From Citrobacter europaeus (GTDB lineage: Bacteria; Pseudomonadota; Gammaproteobacteria; Enterobacterales; Enterobacteriaceae), in assembly GCA_020099315.1 (NCBI GenBank), contig CP083650.1, forward strand, positions 2,666,001 through 2,730,000: 64,000 nucleotides of DNA, read 5' to 3'. Of the stretch, positions 1-7,688 are shown piece after piece. The notes beneath the pieces were generated by a model. It did no database searches and was not told the origin of the DNA. It worked only from the letters and a program-made list of their open reading frames with translations. Both the position numbers and the translations under genes were made by a program. The stretch's first letter is position 1. Each line of letters opens with the position of its first letter.

Positions 1-17
1 GTTACATTACGCATAGA

Positions 18-1910
18 TCACCCCATATCCTTGAGTTCATTAACCGCACGCCATGCCTGGTCGATCGCCGTATGGGCATAAGCACTCCAGTCAGAATCGG
101 AGTTAGCGATGGCGATGCGACCGACTGGCTGACGCGCCCGCTCGATAATTTCTGGCATTTTATCCATATCATCGAACAGCGAGTTGGCGTAATACGCATA
201 GCCATGCGCCCAGCGGTTAACGGTAATGGCGGCGATATCGCGTTGATTATCAAAGCCCGTTGAGCCAAACATTTCCTGCAGCTGGGAACGAATCATCTCC
301 TCATGCGCCGCAAATGTGGTCCCCAGTAAATAGGCTCGTCCCAGACGGAACTGCTCTCTGGCCGACAGGTTACTGCCAGGATAGGTAGGCACATAGACCA
401 TGTGAATGACCATCGGATCGTCCGGTGAGGCCGGATGTTGGTACCCGCCGATGCTGACCGGATAGTCGAGCTTAACCCTGCTATAGGGAGCAGCCGGAGA
501 GTAAAATTCATGTACGCCAAGCTGTTTGAACGCCTGCCAGTTTTTGACCACCACGTTGGTGTACACCAGCGGTGCTTTCACGTTCAGTTTGAGATCCGCC
601 TGCTGCTGTTCCGGCATCTCAGGCACCAGATACGGGATCATCATGTTATAGCCTGCCATGATGGTGTTCTTACCGCGCACACGGTGCATTTTGCCGTCAC
701 GCAGATAGGTCACCGCCACGCCATCCTGTACGTTGGCCGCATTTATCACCGTGCTGTTCAGGCGCAGACGCGTGGTGTTTTCTGGTAGATCCAGCTTTTC
801 GTAATGCAGTCTGGCGAGAACAGAGTCTTCCATAGTGTTACCCGGTAGCGCATCCGGCAGCATATACCTGACTAACAGTCGGGCCAGACCGGCGTTACCG
901 TCCGGGAAATGGTAAACATACGGCTCTTCGAGGTCGGCCAGCGACTCTCCGTCCAACGGCGGTAACCCCATCCCTTCCATGCCGGGTAAGGCGCACGCCC
1001 TGGCATCGCTGCAGGAGATGCCTTCAATGCCGATGGCAAAGAAGTCATTGGAACGCTGCTGAAAATAGAGCAGCGCCATTTTACTCAAACCAACTTTTGT
1101 TGCTAAAAATTCACTGTAGCTGTGGGTATCCAGCCATTCCATTTTCTCATCGACCGTCATCCCCGGAAGGTAATCGCCAGGACGTACGTGCAGGTCGATC
1201 AGCGCTTTTCTGTCGTTCTCACTTAGCGGGAAATCATTGATAAAGTCTTCAATTTTACGCCCATTGAGCCTGTCCGGCGGGATATCATCAGATACCGCGC
1301 GGCCCGGATCGCCGCTGACGATTTTTGTTTCGCCAAAATTCTTTTTGTCGAAGAAAACGCCGCGACTGAGCTGCCAGTCGGGGTAGAAGTTTACGTCAAA
1401 ACTCTCTTTTAACCGCGTGACGCTGACGCCCACGGTTTCCATCAGTTTTTGTACCTCAGGACTGAAATTATGCGCGGGTGACTGGAATGCTTCGCTGCCG
1501 CCATAACCGAGTAGTTTCTTGCCCGAGCTGGTAAATTCATTACGTTTGGCATGCCCGCCAAAATCATCATGGTTATCGAGGATCAGGACCCGGCTATTTT
1601 GTCCGGCAAGTTGTCGCCAGAAACATCCGGCAGCCAGCCCGCTAATCCCGCCCCCCACTATCACCAGATCGTACTCTTCCTCAACGGGCAGAGCGTTTAG
1701 ATCAAAATGCTTATGCTCGCGGCCTAGCGCATGCGCCATTTCAAACGATCCAGGATGATTACCCCGCAGCCCCGTCAGCGCGGGCGGATAATAGTGTCCA
1801 TCTATAAATGCGTTTCCCTTTCCTGCCGCCCTGACCCATTCCAGCGGAGTAAGCCCCGCCGCAATAGTCACCGCGACGCCGTTGAGAAAATCACGTCTGG
1901 TAATTGCCAT
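18..1910 (-). CDS. spdH: Tat-exported FAD oxidoreductase, probable spermidine dehydrogenase
   Basis: A 630-residue flavoprotein. It begins with a twin-arginine signal (TRRDFLNG at residues 4-11, then a hydrophobic stretch ending near WVRAA), so it should be exported folded to the periplasm. A dinucleotide-binding motif VIVGGGISGLAAG lies at about residues 83-95 and is followed by DNHDDFGGHAKRNEF, typical of NAD(P)/FAD-dependent amine-oxidase-like proteins. Size, Tat signal and FAD motif fit the SpdH family, which cleaves spermidine to 1,3-diaminopropane and 4-aminobutyraldehyde and carries FAD and haem; such enzymes are known from Citrobacter, Serratia and Pseudomonas. It is third in an operon after an aldehyde dehydrogenase that could oxidise the product. 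Start: ATG with AGGA about nine bases upstream. The Tat flavoprotein call is firm; the substrate is inferred from family and context. Confidence 0.65.
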   Translation of the reverse strand: MAITRRDFLNGVAVTIAAGLTPLEWVRAAGKGNAFIDGHYYPPALTGLRGNHPGSFEMAHALGREHKHFDLNALPVEEEYDLVIVGGGISGLAAGCFWRQLAGQNSRVLILDNHDDFGGHAKRNEFTSSGKKLLGYGGSEAFQSPAHNFSPEVQKLMETVGVSVTRLKESFDVNFYPDWQLSRGVFFDKKNFGETKIVSGDPGRAVSDDIPPDRLNGRKIEDFINDFPLSENDRKALIDLHVRPGDYLPGMTVDEKMEWLDTHSYSEFLATKVGLSKMALLYFQQRSNDFFAIGIEGISCSDARACALPGMEGMGLPPLDGESLADLEEPYVYHFPDGNAGLARLLVRYMLPDALPGNTMEDSVLARLHYEKLDLPENTTRLRLNSTVINAANVQDGVAVTYLRDGKMHRVRGKNTIMAGYNMMIPYLVPEMPEQQQADLKLNVKAPLVYTNVVVKNWQAFKQLGVHEFYSPAAPYSRVKLDYPVSIGGYQHPASPDDPMVIHMVYVPTYPGSNLSAREQFRLGRAYLLGTTFAAHEEMIRSQLQEMFGSTGFDNQRDIAAITVNRWAHGYAYYANSLFDDMDKMPEIIERARQPVGRIAIANSDSDWSAYAHTAIDQAWRAVNELKDMG

Positions 1911-1965
1911 TAACTTTTTTCCTTATTGCTACACACTGCCCTTAATACGACACAAATAAGAGATA

Positions 1966-1991
1966 TACCCCTTCAAATTATTAAAGGGGTA
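1966..1991. repeat. Intercistronic inverted repeat
   Basis: TACCCCTT and AAGGGGTA form an 8-bp perfect inverted repeat around a 10-base AT-rich spacer, between the SnoaL-like gene and the spermidine dehydrogenase gene. In the minus-strand transcript it would form a hairpin without a following U-run. It may be an mRNA-stabilising or attenuating element rather than a simple terminator. Confidence 0.6.
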
Positions 1992-1998
1992 CAGCCGA

Positions 1999-2472
1999 CT
2001 ACTTCACTGGCTTTAACTCTTCGTCCAGTTTTTTAGAATCATAATAGTCACCCTGCCAGGTGATTTTTCCTGCTTTAACATGAATATAGCTGACGCCTTC
2101 AAATTTGATCGGATTATTTGTCGGCGGACTCCCTGCCCATTCACCACTATTTTTTCCTGAAAATTCCCAACGGAATGCCACGGTATCTTCGTCGTAGACG
2201 GGTTTACCCACCATTTTCCAGCTCAGGTCTGGCACCGCCTTAATAAAAGCACCGATGACCTCTTTTTCCGCTTTTTCTCTGCCGTTTATTGGTTCGCCCG
2301 CAGCGGCATCATAATAGACCGCATCATCAGCAAGATATTGAGCGGCTCGCGAAGCATCGTGCGCATTCCACGCCGCCATATACTCTTTCACGGTATTCAG
2401 CGAGGTGCTTTCCGCCAGGCTAAAGCCCGAGAACATCACTAATGAAAGCACCGCTATTTTTATGGTTTTCAT
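1999..2472 (-). CDS. Periplasmic SnoaL/NTF2-like protein
   Basis: A 157-residue protein with a Sec signal peptide (MKTIKIAVLSLVMFSGFSLA, cleavage near residue 20). The mature part has the SnoaL/NTF2 cone-fold pattern: an N-terminal helix (TVKEYMAAWNAHDASRAAQYLADDAVYYD), then beta strands with a conserved GREKAEKEVIGAF segment and RWEFSGKNSGEW. Proteins of this fold bind small hydrophobic ligands or act as polyketide cyclases and isomerases; no catalytic activity can be assigned. I chose the ATG at 2472 because GAGAGG lies six bases upstream, while an in-frame ATG at 2478 abuts that site. It lies 11 bases after the aldehyde dehydrogenase stop and before the Tat flavoprotein, so it is probably co-transcribed and may act with it in the periplasm. 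Confidence 0.75.
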   Translation of the reverse strand: MKTIKIAVLSLVMFSGFSLAESTSLNTVKEYMAAWNAHDASRAAQYLADDAVYYDAAAGEPINGREKAEKEVIGAFIKAVPDLSWKMVGKPVYDEDTVAFRWEFSGKNSGEWAGSPPTNNPIKFEGVSYIHVKAGKITWQGDYYDSKKLDEELKPVK

Positions 2473-2483
2473 CGTCATCCTCT

Positions 2484-3911
2484 CTATTCAGAAATGTCAC
2501 ACATGATATGTTTCACCCGAGTGTATTCTTCGAGCGAATAGGATGAGAGATCTTTGCCATAACCCGATTTTTTGAACCCGCCGTGCGGCATTTCGGCGCA
2601 CAGAGGAATGTGATTGTTAATCCACACCGTGCCAAAATCGAGGTCAATGCTGAAGCGCTGCGCGCGACCATGGTTACTGGTCCAGACGCTGGCGGCAAGA
2701 CCATACTCCACATCATTCGCTTTGTGTAGTACTTCTTCGTCAGTAGAAAACGATTGAATAGTCATTACCGGACCAAATACTTCATGCTGAATAGCTTCAT
2801 CATTTTGATGCAATCCGGAGACGATCGTCGGTTCAAAATAGAAGCCAGGCCCAGATCCTGCGCGCCCACCGGTTTCAATTTTTGCATGTGCTGGTAAACG
2901 TTCAATAAAGCCTTTCACCTGCTCCAACTGATTTTTGCTATTTAATGCGCCATACAGCGCCTCCTGGTCCTCTGGCGGTCCAAATTTAATACTCTTCGTT
3001 TTCTGGATCAGCTTTTCCAGAAACTCAGCGTAAATGGACTGTTCGACCAGGATACGCGTAGCCGCCGTGCAGTCCTGCCCGGCATTGAAAAAGCCTGCCG
3101 TGGCGATTGTCGCAATCGCCTTGTCCATATCCGCATCGGCAAAAACCACCGCGGGCGCTTTCCCGCCCAATTCCAGATGCGCCCTGGTCAGGTTTGCCGC
3201 AGCCGAAGCCGCAACCTGCAGACCCGCACGGACCGAACCGGTAATCGAAACCAGCGAGGCTTTCGGGTTTGAAACCACCAGCGAACCGGTGCTGGCTTTG
3301 CCCAACACGACGTTAAATGCTCCTCTCGGGAACAACGGGGCAGCCAGTTCGGCCAACAGCAGCGTGCTGATCGGTGTGGTGTCGCTTGGCTTTAATACAA
3401 CCGTGTTGCCTGCCGCCAGCGCTGGCGCAATCTTCCATACCGCCATCATGAACGGGTAGTTCCATGGCGTAACCTGACCAACAATACCCAGCGGTTCGCG
3501 GCGGATAGTTGAGGTAAACCCGGCGGAATATTCTCCTGCCGCCTTCCCTTCAAGACAGCGCGCCGCGCCGGCAAAAAAGCGGATGGCATCGCAGGATGCC
3601 GCGATCTCTTCTTTCTCAATAAAATGGCGAAGCTGACCGGTTTCCTGGCTCTGCGCGTTTACTAACCGCTCAACGTTGCGTTCAATCTCATCAGCCAGGC
3701 GCAATAACGCCTTTTGCCGCTGTGCCGGCGTCGATTTTCTCCAGATGCTAAACGCCGCCTCCGCTGCCGAATATGCCTGCTCCACCTCTGCCGCGCTGGC
3801 GTTAGGAGATAATGCGTACGTTTCGCCGTCAACCGGACTCACCAGCTCGAAGGTGTCTTCGCTGCTGCCTGCTACATATTGCCCATTAATAAAATGCTTC
3901 AGGGTTTTCAT
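2484..3911 (-). CDS. NAD(P)-dependent aldehyde dehydrogenase (aminobutyraldehyde dehydrogenase-like)
   Basis: A full-length 475-residue aldehyde dehydrogenase. It shows the cofactor-pocket segment VTPWNYPFMMAVWKIAPALA, the catalytic-glutamate motif LELGGKAPAVVFADAD, and the catalytic cysteine in FFNAGQDCTAATRILVE. Near the C terminus is the conserved EVFGPVMTIQSF. The closest family I recognise is the gamma-aminobutyraldehyde dehydrogenase group (PatD/YdcW-like), which makes GABA from 4-aminobutyraldehyde. That fits its place as first gene before a probable spermidine dehydrogenase. A strong AGGAGACAGGT ribosome site precedes the ATG. The gene is divergent from a GntR regulator across about 300 bases. 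Enzyme class is sure; the substrate is inferred. Confidence 0.8.
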   Translation of the reverse strand: MKTLKHFINGQYVAGSSEDTFELVSPVDGETYALSPNASAAEVEQAYSAAEAAFSIWRKSTPAQRQKALLRLADEIERNVERLVNAQSQETGQLRHFIEKEEIAASCDAIRFFAGAARCLEGKAAGEYSAGFTSTIRREPLGIVGQVTPWNYPFMMAVWKIAPALAAGNTVVLKPSDTTPISTLLLAELAAPLFPRGAFNVVLGKASTGSLVVSNPKASLVSITGSVRAGLQVAASAAANLTRAHLELGGKAPAVVFADADMDKAIATIATAGFFNAGQDCTAATRILVEQSIYAEFLEKLIQKTKSIKFGPPEDQEALYGALNSKNQLEQVKGFIERLPAHAKIETGGRAGSGPGFYFEPTIVSGLHQNDEAIQHEVFGPVMTIQSFSTDEEVLHKANDVEYGLAASVWTSNHGRAQRFSIDLDFGTVWINNHIPLCAEMPHGGFKKSGYGKDLSSYSLEEYTRVKHIMCDISE

Positions 3912-4208
3912 ACCTGTCTCCTGCCAGTTAATACATAAAGAATCTTATGTAATATATATATTGTAAAACATTTTCAAATGCGCAACATTGACACTATGAT
4001 AAGCCTCGCATTTTTAACTTAATTTTCACATTTACAAGGTAAGGTTTTTCTTCGTGAGTCAACGCGTTATGCCCGGCTCATCATGAGGTTATCGGGACAC
4101 ACATTCGCCTGTGCAGTTATGTTGCGCCCAGGCATGTAAAATGACTCGGCCATTCTTACCTTCCTTGCCCGACGGGCATGTGTTAAAAATGGTCGTTGTT
4201 TCAGGGAA
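3912..4208. promoter_or_regulatory. Divergent promoter region of the aldehyde dehydrogenase operon and the GntR gene
   Basis: Intergenic DNA of about 300 bases, AT-rich near 3940-3975. It contains CATTT-TC-AAATG at 3969-3980, CGCATTTTTAAC at 4007-4018 (the reverse of GTTAAAAATGCG) and GTTAAAAATGGTCG at 4182-4195. A nearly identical GTTAAAAATGATCG stands at 7271-7284 upstream of the permease gene. These shared elements are candidates for the operator of the cluster regulator. No second gene is seen. Confidence 0.4.
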
Positions 4209-4952
4209 TTGAGTACAGAAAAGATTATGATTACTCACGCGGTCATATTTGCGCCTATCGGGCAGGTCAGTCGTTCAGACCAGATAGTGCAGCGCCTTTC
4301 AAACGCCATTATCACGGGATTGCTGGAGCCAAAAGAACAGCTCCCCAACGAAACTGATTTGGCAAAGATGATGGGTGTCTCACATATCACCATCAGAGAA
4401 GCGCTAAACACGCTTCGGGCTAATAATCTTATCCATACGGTTCGTGGGCGTAATGGCGGAAGCTTCGTATGCGAAAACATCGATGGCAAAAACAGCGCTC
4501 TGCATCCGTTCAAAGCGATCAGTACGGATTACCTTTCTGATCTGGGTGAAATGCATTGCGCCATTATCAGCCATAGCGCAAGGCTGGCCTCCAGACGGAT
4601 GACAAGCGCGGATATCGCCAAATTTCGCGAGTTTGTTGAAGTACTCAGTAAAGCAAACTCACCTGAACTGATGACCCAGGCCGATATGCGTTGCCTGCTG
4701 GCGATAGCCGCCAGTTCGCATTCGGCGCGGCTGGCCAACCAGGAGCTGCAGGTGCAGGCTGAATGGGCATCGCTGGTGGCGATACTTTATCGTGCAGACA
4801 ACATTCATGCCGAAATTATCGCGCTTTATTCGGCGTTGGCCGATGCGCTGGCGGCGCACAACGAGGCGGAATCTGTGCAGCTTGCCACACGGATCATCGA
4901 CACGTTTACCTATTACCTTATTGAAAAAAAGCTGAAATATAACGCGAACTGA
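4209..4952 (+). CDS. GntR-family regulator, FCD subfamily
   Basis: A 247-residue transcription factor if read from a TTG at 4209; an ATG at 4227 gives 241 residues and neither has an ideal ribosome site. Residues about 24-90 are the GntR winged helix (QIVQRLSNAIITGLLEP, LAKMMGVSHITIREALNTLR, VRGRNGGSFV). The rest is an all-helical FCD ligand-binding domain. The usual DxxFHxxI metal-binding segment reads ADMRCLLAI, so the first metal-ligand histidine is missing, which may mean metal-free ligand sensing. It is divergent from the aldehyde dehydrogenase operon and followed directly by a Cache-domain gene. The likely role is control of this cluster, with the effector a polyamine or its breakdown product (inference). 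Confidence 0.85.
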   Translation: MSTEKIMITHAVIFAPIGQVSRSDQIVQRLSNAIITGLLEPKEQLPNETDLAKMMGVSHITIREALNTLRANNLIHTVRGRNGGSFVCENIDGKNSALHPFKAISTDYLSDLGEMHCAIISHSARLASRRMTSADIAKFREFVEVLSKANSPELMTQADMRCLLAIAASSHSARLANQELQVQAEWASLVAILYRADNIHAEIIALYSALADALAAHNEAESVQLATRIIDTFTYYLIEKKLKYNAN

Positions 4953-4976
4953 CAATCAGTGAAGGCAGGACAGATA

Positions 4977-5675
4977 ATGAGCTCTTCGACATCCTTAAGC
5001 GCATTAATTCGTAAAATTGATGATATTACCGCCTCTACCGTAGATTCTACCGTTGCGCTGGCGAGGAGCATCCATGAGGCGATTTCCGGGGTGCAAAAGC
5101 CCTCGGCAGAGGTTGTCCTCGATCCCTCGGTGAGATCGACCGTTCAGCAACACATCAAGCGCACGCTCAACGACAATCATTACTGTTCAGGAGCCGGGTT
5201 TGCCAGCCATATTGAGAGTACCGCAACAACAAAAGAGTATTGGCTGCTGGAATGGTGGTATAAAAAGGATAATGGTTTGAGTCAGGCGCACCTCGATTTG
5301 GATCAGGCCACACAACAACGACTGGATTTCAGAACCTTCGAGTGGTTTAAACACTCACCTCCGGCAGGAAAAGCCTATATCCACGGTCCCTACGTCGACT
5401 ATATCTGCAATATCTCCTATACCCTGACCTCGGCAGTACCGGTCTACTACAACGATCAGTTTCTTGGTGTCGCTGCCGTCGACCTGCTGGTTAGTCAGAC
5501 AGAAGCCGAACTGCTCTCCTGCGCTCACCCTGATTATGTGATTCTGACCAATCTGGAAAACAGGATAATCTTCTCCAGTTGGCCGCGCTTTCGCGTGGGT
5601 GAATTACTCGCTCCAGCAAACAGTAGTGTGGTTTATCAGAGCGACTACTTTATCCTTTATCACTATCAAAACTAA
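4977..5675 (+). CDS. Stand-alone soluble Cache (PDC) sensor-domain protein
   Basis: A 232-residue protein with no signal peptide and no membrane segment. The central part has the look of an extracellular-type PDC/Cache ligand domain (TFEWFKHSPPAGKAYIHGPYVDY, SYTLTSAVPVYY, then FLGVAAVDLLVSQTEAELL). Such domains normally sit in the periplasmic part of chemoreceptors or kinases; a free cytoplasmic one is unusual. Start: ATG 4977 with AGGA six bases upstream, in preference to a GTG at 4959. It lies 24 bases after the GntR gene and is probably co-transcribed, so it may bind the pathway substrate and modulate the regulator or an enzyme. Domain assignment is by pattern; function is unknown. Confidence 0.65.
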   Translation: MSSSTSLSALIRKIDDITASTVDSTVALARSIHEAISGVQKPSAEVVLDPSVRSTVQQHIKRTLNDNHYCSGAGFASHIESTATTKEYWLLEWWYKKDNGLSQAHLDLDQATQQRLDFRTFEWFKHSPPAGKAYIHGPYVDYICNISYTLTSAVPVYYNDQFLGVAAVDLLVSQTEAELLSCAHPDYVILTNLENRIIFSSWPRFRVGELLAPANSSVVYQSDYFILYHYQN

Positions 5676-5696
5676 GGGCCCGAAGGCCCTTAGTTT
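5669..5696. terminator. Bidirectional terminator between Cache gene and permease gene
   Basis: AAACTAAGGGCC, loop CGAA, GGCCCTTAGTTT: a perfect 12-bp stem with a tetraloop, flanked by A-runs on one side and T-runs on the other. It overlaps the stop codon of the Cache gene and touches that of the convergent permease gene, so it can terminate both. Confidence 0.9.
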
Positions 5697-7178
5697 CTAG
5701 TTATCCTGGCCTATATTCAGCTTGTTAGCGTAAGCAATAGCATCATTTTCCGGTGCCGCAGAACGACCAAACGGTCGGGTCAGGAACATATAGATAAGCC
5801 CCGAGCCAACAACAATCGCCAGGCCGAACAATACCGTCCAACGATCGATGAAGTCGCTGCTGTCTGCCGGTTGCGCCAACAACCAAATCCCACATAATCC
5901 ATAGGCCAGCGCCAGCACGTTCACAATTGTGCCCCAACCGCCAATAGTCCACTCCCCGGCCGGTTTCCAGCCTTTCAGGCGCTGGCGCAGTGCGGCAAGC
6001 ACAACCATCTGGAACGAAATGTAAATCCCGATGACGGCAAACGCGGTAATACGCGACAGATTATCTGGCTGAAAATAGACCCAAACACAGATGATGACCG
6101 GCAGCAAGCAACTGACGACCATGGCATTATCCGGAACGCCATTTTTAGATATCTTTGACATCCATTCACTACCCGGCAGCATTCTGTCGCGGGAGAAGGA
6201 AAAGATAAGGCGGCTTAAGGCAGCCTGCAGAGACAGAATGCAAGACAGCATCGCCACAATCGCGACGATGATAAAGACGGTTGCGCCGGTTTCGCCAAGT
6301 GCTTCGTTCAGGATAGCCGGGATCGGATCGGACGTTTTGCCATTCACGATACTGACCAGATTCGGTGAAGCCAGCAAATAACCCATTACGGAAATAATCG
6401 CAGAAATCGCACCAAATACGATGCTTAAAATCATCGCGACCGGGATCTTTTTACTCGGATTCTGCACCTCTTCCGCAACGTTACCGCAGGCCTCAAAGCC
6501 AAAGAACATAAACAGCCCCATCAGTGCGGCGGACATAAATGCGGTGGAATAGCTGCCGTCATGAGCTAGCACGCCCATCGAATCGAAGATGACAGAGAAC
6601 GGCTGCGAACGGTGGAAAATCAGCAGATAAATCCCCAGCGCAATCACGCTGACGATTTCACACCAGAAGCCAATTTTCGCAACACGGGCCAGATTCTTAG
6701 TCCCGGACATATTAACCGCCATCATCAACAGCAGCAGCAGGACGGAAGTCACCAACATGGTGGCTGGCGTCTGACCATAGTGGAAGAGCGATTCAACAAA
6801 CGTAGACGTATATTCCGCGATTGACGTAATGGTGACCACCAGCGCCCACAGGTAAATCCAGGCGGCGATCCACGCATACTTCTTGCCCCACAACCTTCTG
6901 GCCCAGGGATAAAGCCCGCCGGTTATTGGATACTGGGAAGCGACCTCACCAAACACTAACGCCACTAAAAGTTGTCCACATGCGACGATTAAAATCCACC
7001 AAACTGCAGGCGGCCCCGCCAGCGTTACGGCCAACGCAAACAGTGAATAGACGGCGGTAAGCGGCGACAGGTAGGTAAAACCCAGCGCAAAGTTTGAAAT
7101 AAGACCGATCGAGCGATTGAACTGTTCTTTGCCATCTTTCTGAAAATTATCGTTTTTCTTATCAGTAGTCTGTTCCAT
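5697..7178 (-). CDS. APC-superfamily amino acid/amine permease
   Basis: A 493-residue inner-membrane transporter with about 12 hydrophobic segments. Typical APC features are the N-terminal GLISNFALGFTYLSPLTAVYS, the GEVASQYPITGGLYPWARRLWG helix 2-3 region, and FFGFEACGNVAEEVQNPSKKIP. The closest group by eye is the amino acid-choline (Uga4/Bat1-like) branch, whose members carry GABA, choline or polyamines. It stands at the right edge of the polyamine-type cluster, convergent with the Cache gene, and its upstream region shares the GTTAAAAATG element with the regulator-aldehyde dehydrogenase interval. Import of a polyamine or GABA is inferred; family membership is clear. Confidence 0.8.
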   Translation of the reverse strand: MEQTTDKKNDNFQKDGKEQFNRSIGLISNFALGFTYLSPLTAVYSLFALAVTLAGPPAVWWILIVACGQLLVALVFGEVASQYPITGGLYPWARRLWGKKYAWIAAWIYLWALVVTITSIAEYTSTFVESLFHYGQTPATMLVTSVLLLLLMMAVNMSGTKNLARVAKIGFWCEIVSVIALGIYLLIFHRSQPFSVIFDSMGVLAHDGSYSTAFMSAALMGLFMFFGFEACGNVAEEVQNPSKKIPVAMILSIVFGAISAIISVMGYLLASPNLVSIVNGKTSDPIPAILNEALGETGATVFIIVAIVAMLSCILSLQAALSRLIFSFSRDRMLPGSEWMSKISKNGVPDNAMVVSCLLPVIICVWVYFQPDNLSRITAFAVIGIYISFQMVVLAALRQRLKGWKPAGEWTIGGWGTIVNVLALAYGLCGIWLLAQPADSSDFIDRWTVLFGLAIVVGSGLIYMFLTRPFGRSAAPENDAIAYANKLNIGQDN

Positions 7179-7510
7179 ATAGCTTTCTCTTTTGTGGAAT
7201 AGTCGCAGGGTTGAACAATTAATGTATAAAAGATATTAAGTTATATGTATAGTGGTTTTGTCGCGCATTTGTTAAAAATGATCGCGTATCACGTTAATGA
7301 AAAAATGAAGGCAAAACGGTAGAGAGTGTGAGGATTTTGCGGTATTTACGACCAACGATTCTTTAGCAATTGCGAACCGTGGGCCACTTTGGCGGATAAA
7401 TACGCACAGCGGATTGCGTTCGATGCTAAGTAGCAAGAATCGCTGCTATTAAGCAACATTTTTGCAATATAATAACGTGATGTTAAACGCTGAACCTGAG
7501 CAGGTGAATG
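7179..7510. promoter_or_regulatory. Divergent intergenic region before the permease and the small protein
   Basis: 332 bases without a long gene. For the permease side it holds CATTT-GTTAA-AAATG at 7266-7280 inside a motif shared with the GntR/aldehyde dehydrogenase intergenic region. For the plus-strand small ORF there is a TATAAT at 7468-7473, giving a leader of about 30 bases. I see no RNA gene here. Confidence 0.45.
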
Positions 7511-7651
7511 ATGGAAATTGATCTCGATAATCTGGTCTTTGATGGACTGGAAGAAGCGCAAGAGCGTAATGCTGAACGTCTGGAAGATGCAGACAAGAAA
7601 GCGCAGGAAATTATTGCTGATAATGACTGCGGCGACGCCTGCAAAATCTGA
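7511..7651 (+). CDS. 46-residue acidic small protein with C-terminal Cys pair
   Basis: Short gene with all the parts of a real one: TATAAT at 7468-7473, an AGG six bases before ATG 7511, 46 sense codons, TGA, then a strong terminator at 7657. The protein is rich in Glu, Asp, Ala and Gln, with a long predicted amphipathic helix (LEEAQERNAERLEDADKKAQ) and the tail DNDCGDACKI, which has two cysteines separated by three residues. A possible ATG directly in front (7508) is less well placed. I do not recognise a named family. The Cys pair could bind a metal, form a disulfide, or be a modification site; it could equally be a small regulator. It is convergent with the LysR gene and separated from it by the terminator. 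Confidence 0.7.
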   Translation: MEIDLDNLVFDGLEEAQERNAERLEDADKKAQEIIADNDCGDACKI

Positions 7652-7656
7652 TTTCT

Positions 7657-7680
7657 AAACCGGCGCAATGCCGGTTTTTT
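7657..7680 (+). terminator. Rho-independent terminator after the small protein
   Basis: AAACCGGC, loop GCAAT, GCCGGTTTTTT. The stem starts five bases after the TGA of the 46-residue ORF and has a T-run on the plus strand; the A-run on the other side would let it also serve the convergent LysR gene. Confidence 0.9.
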
Positions 7681-7688
7681 ATCGCCTG

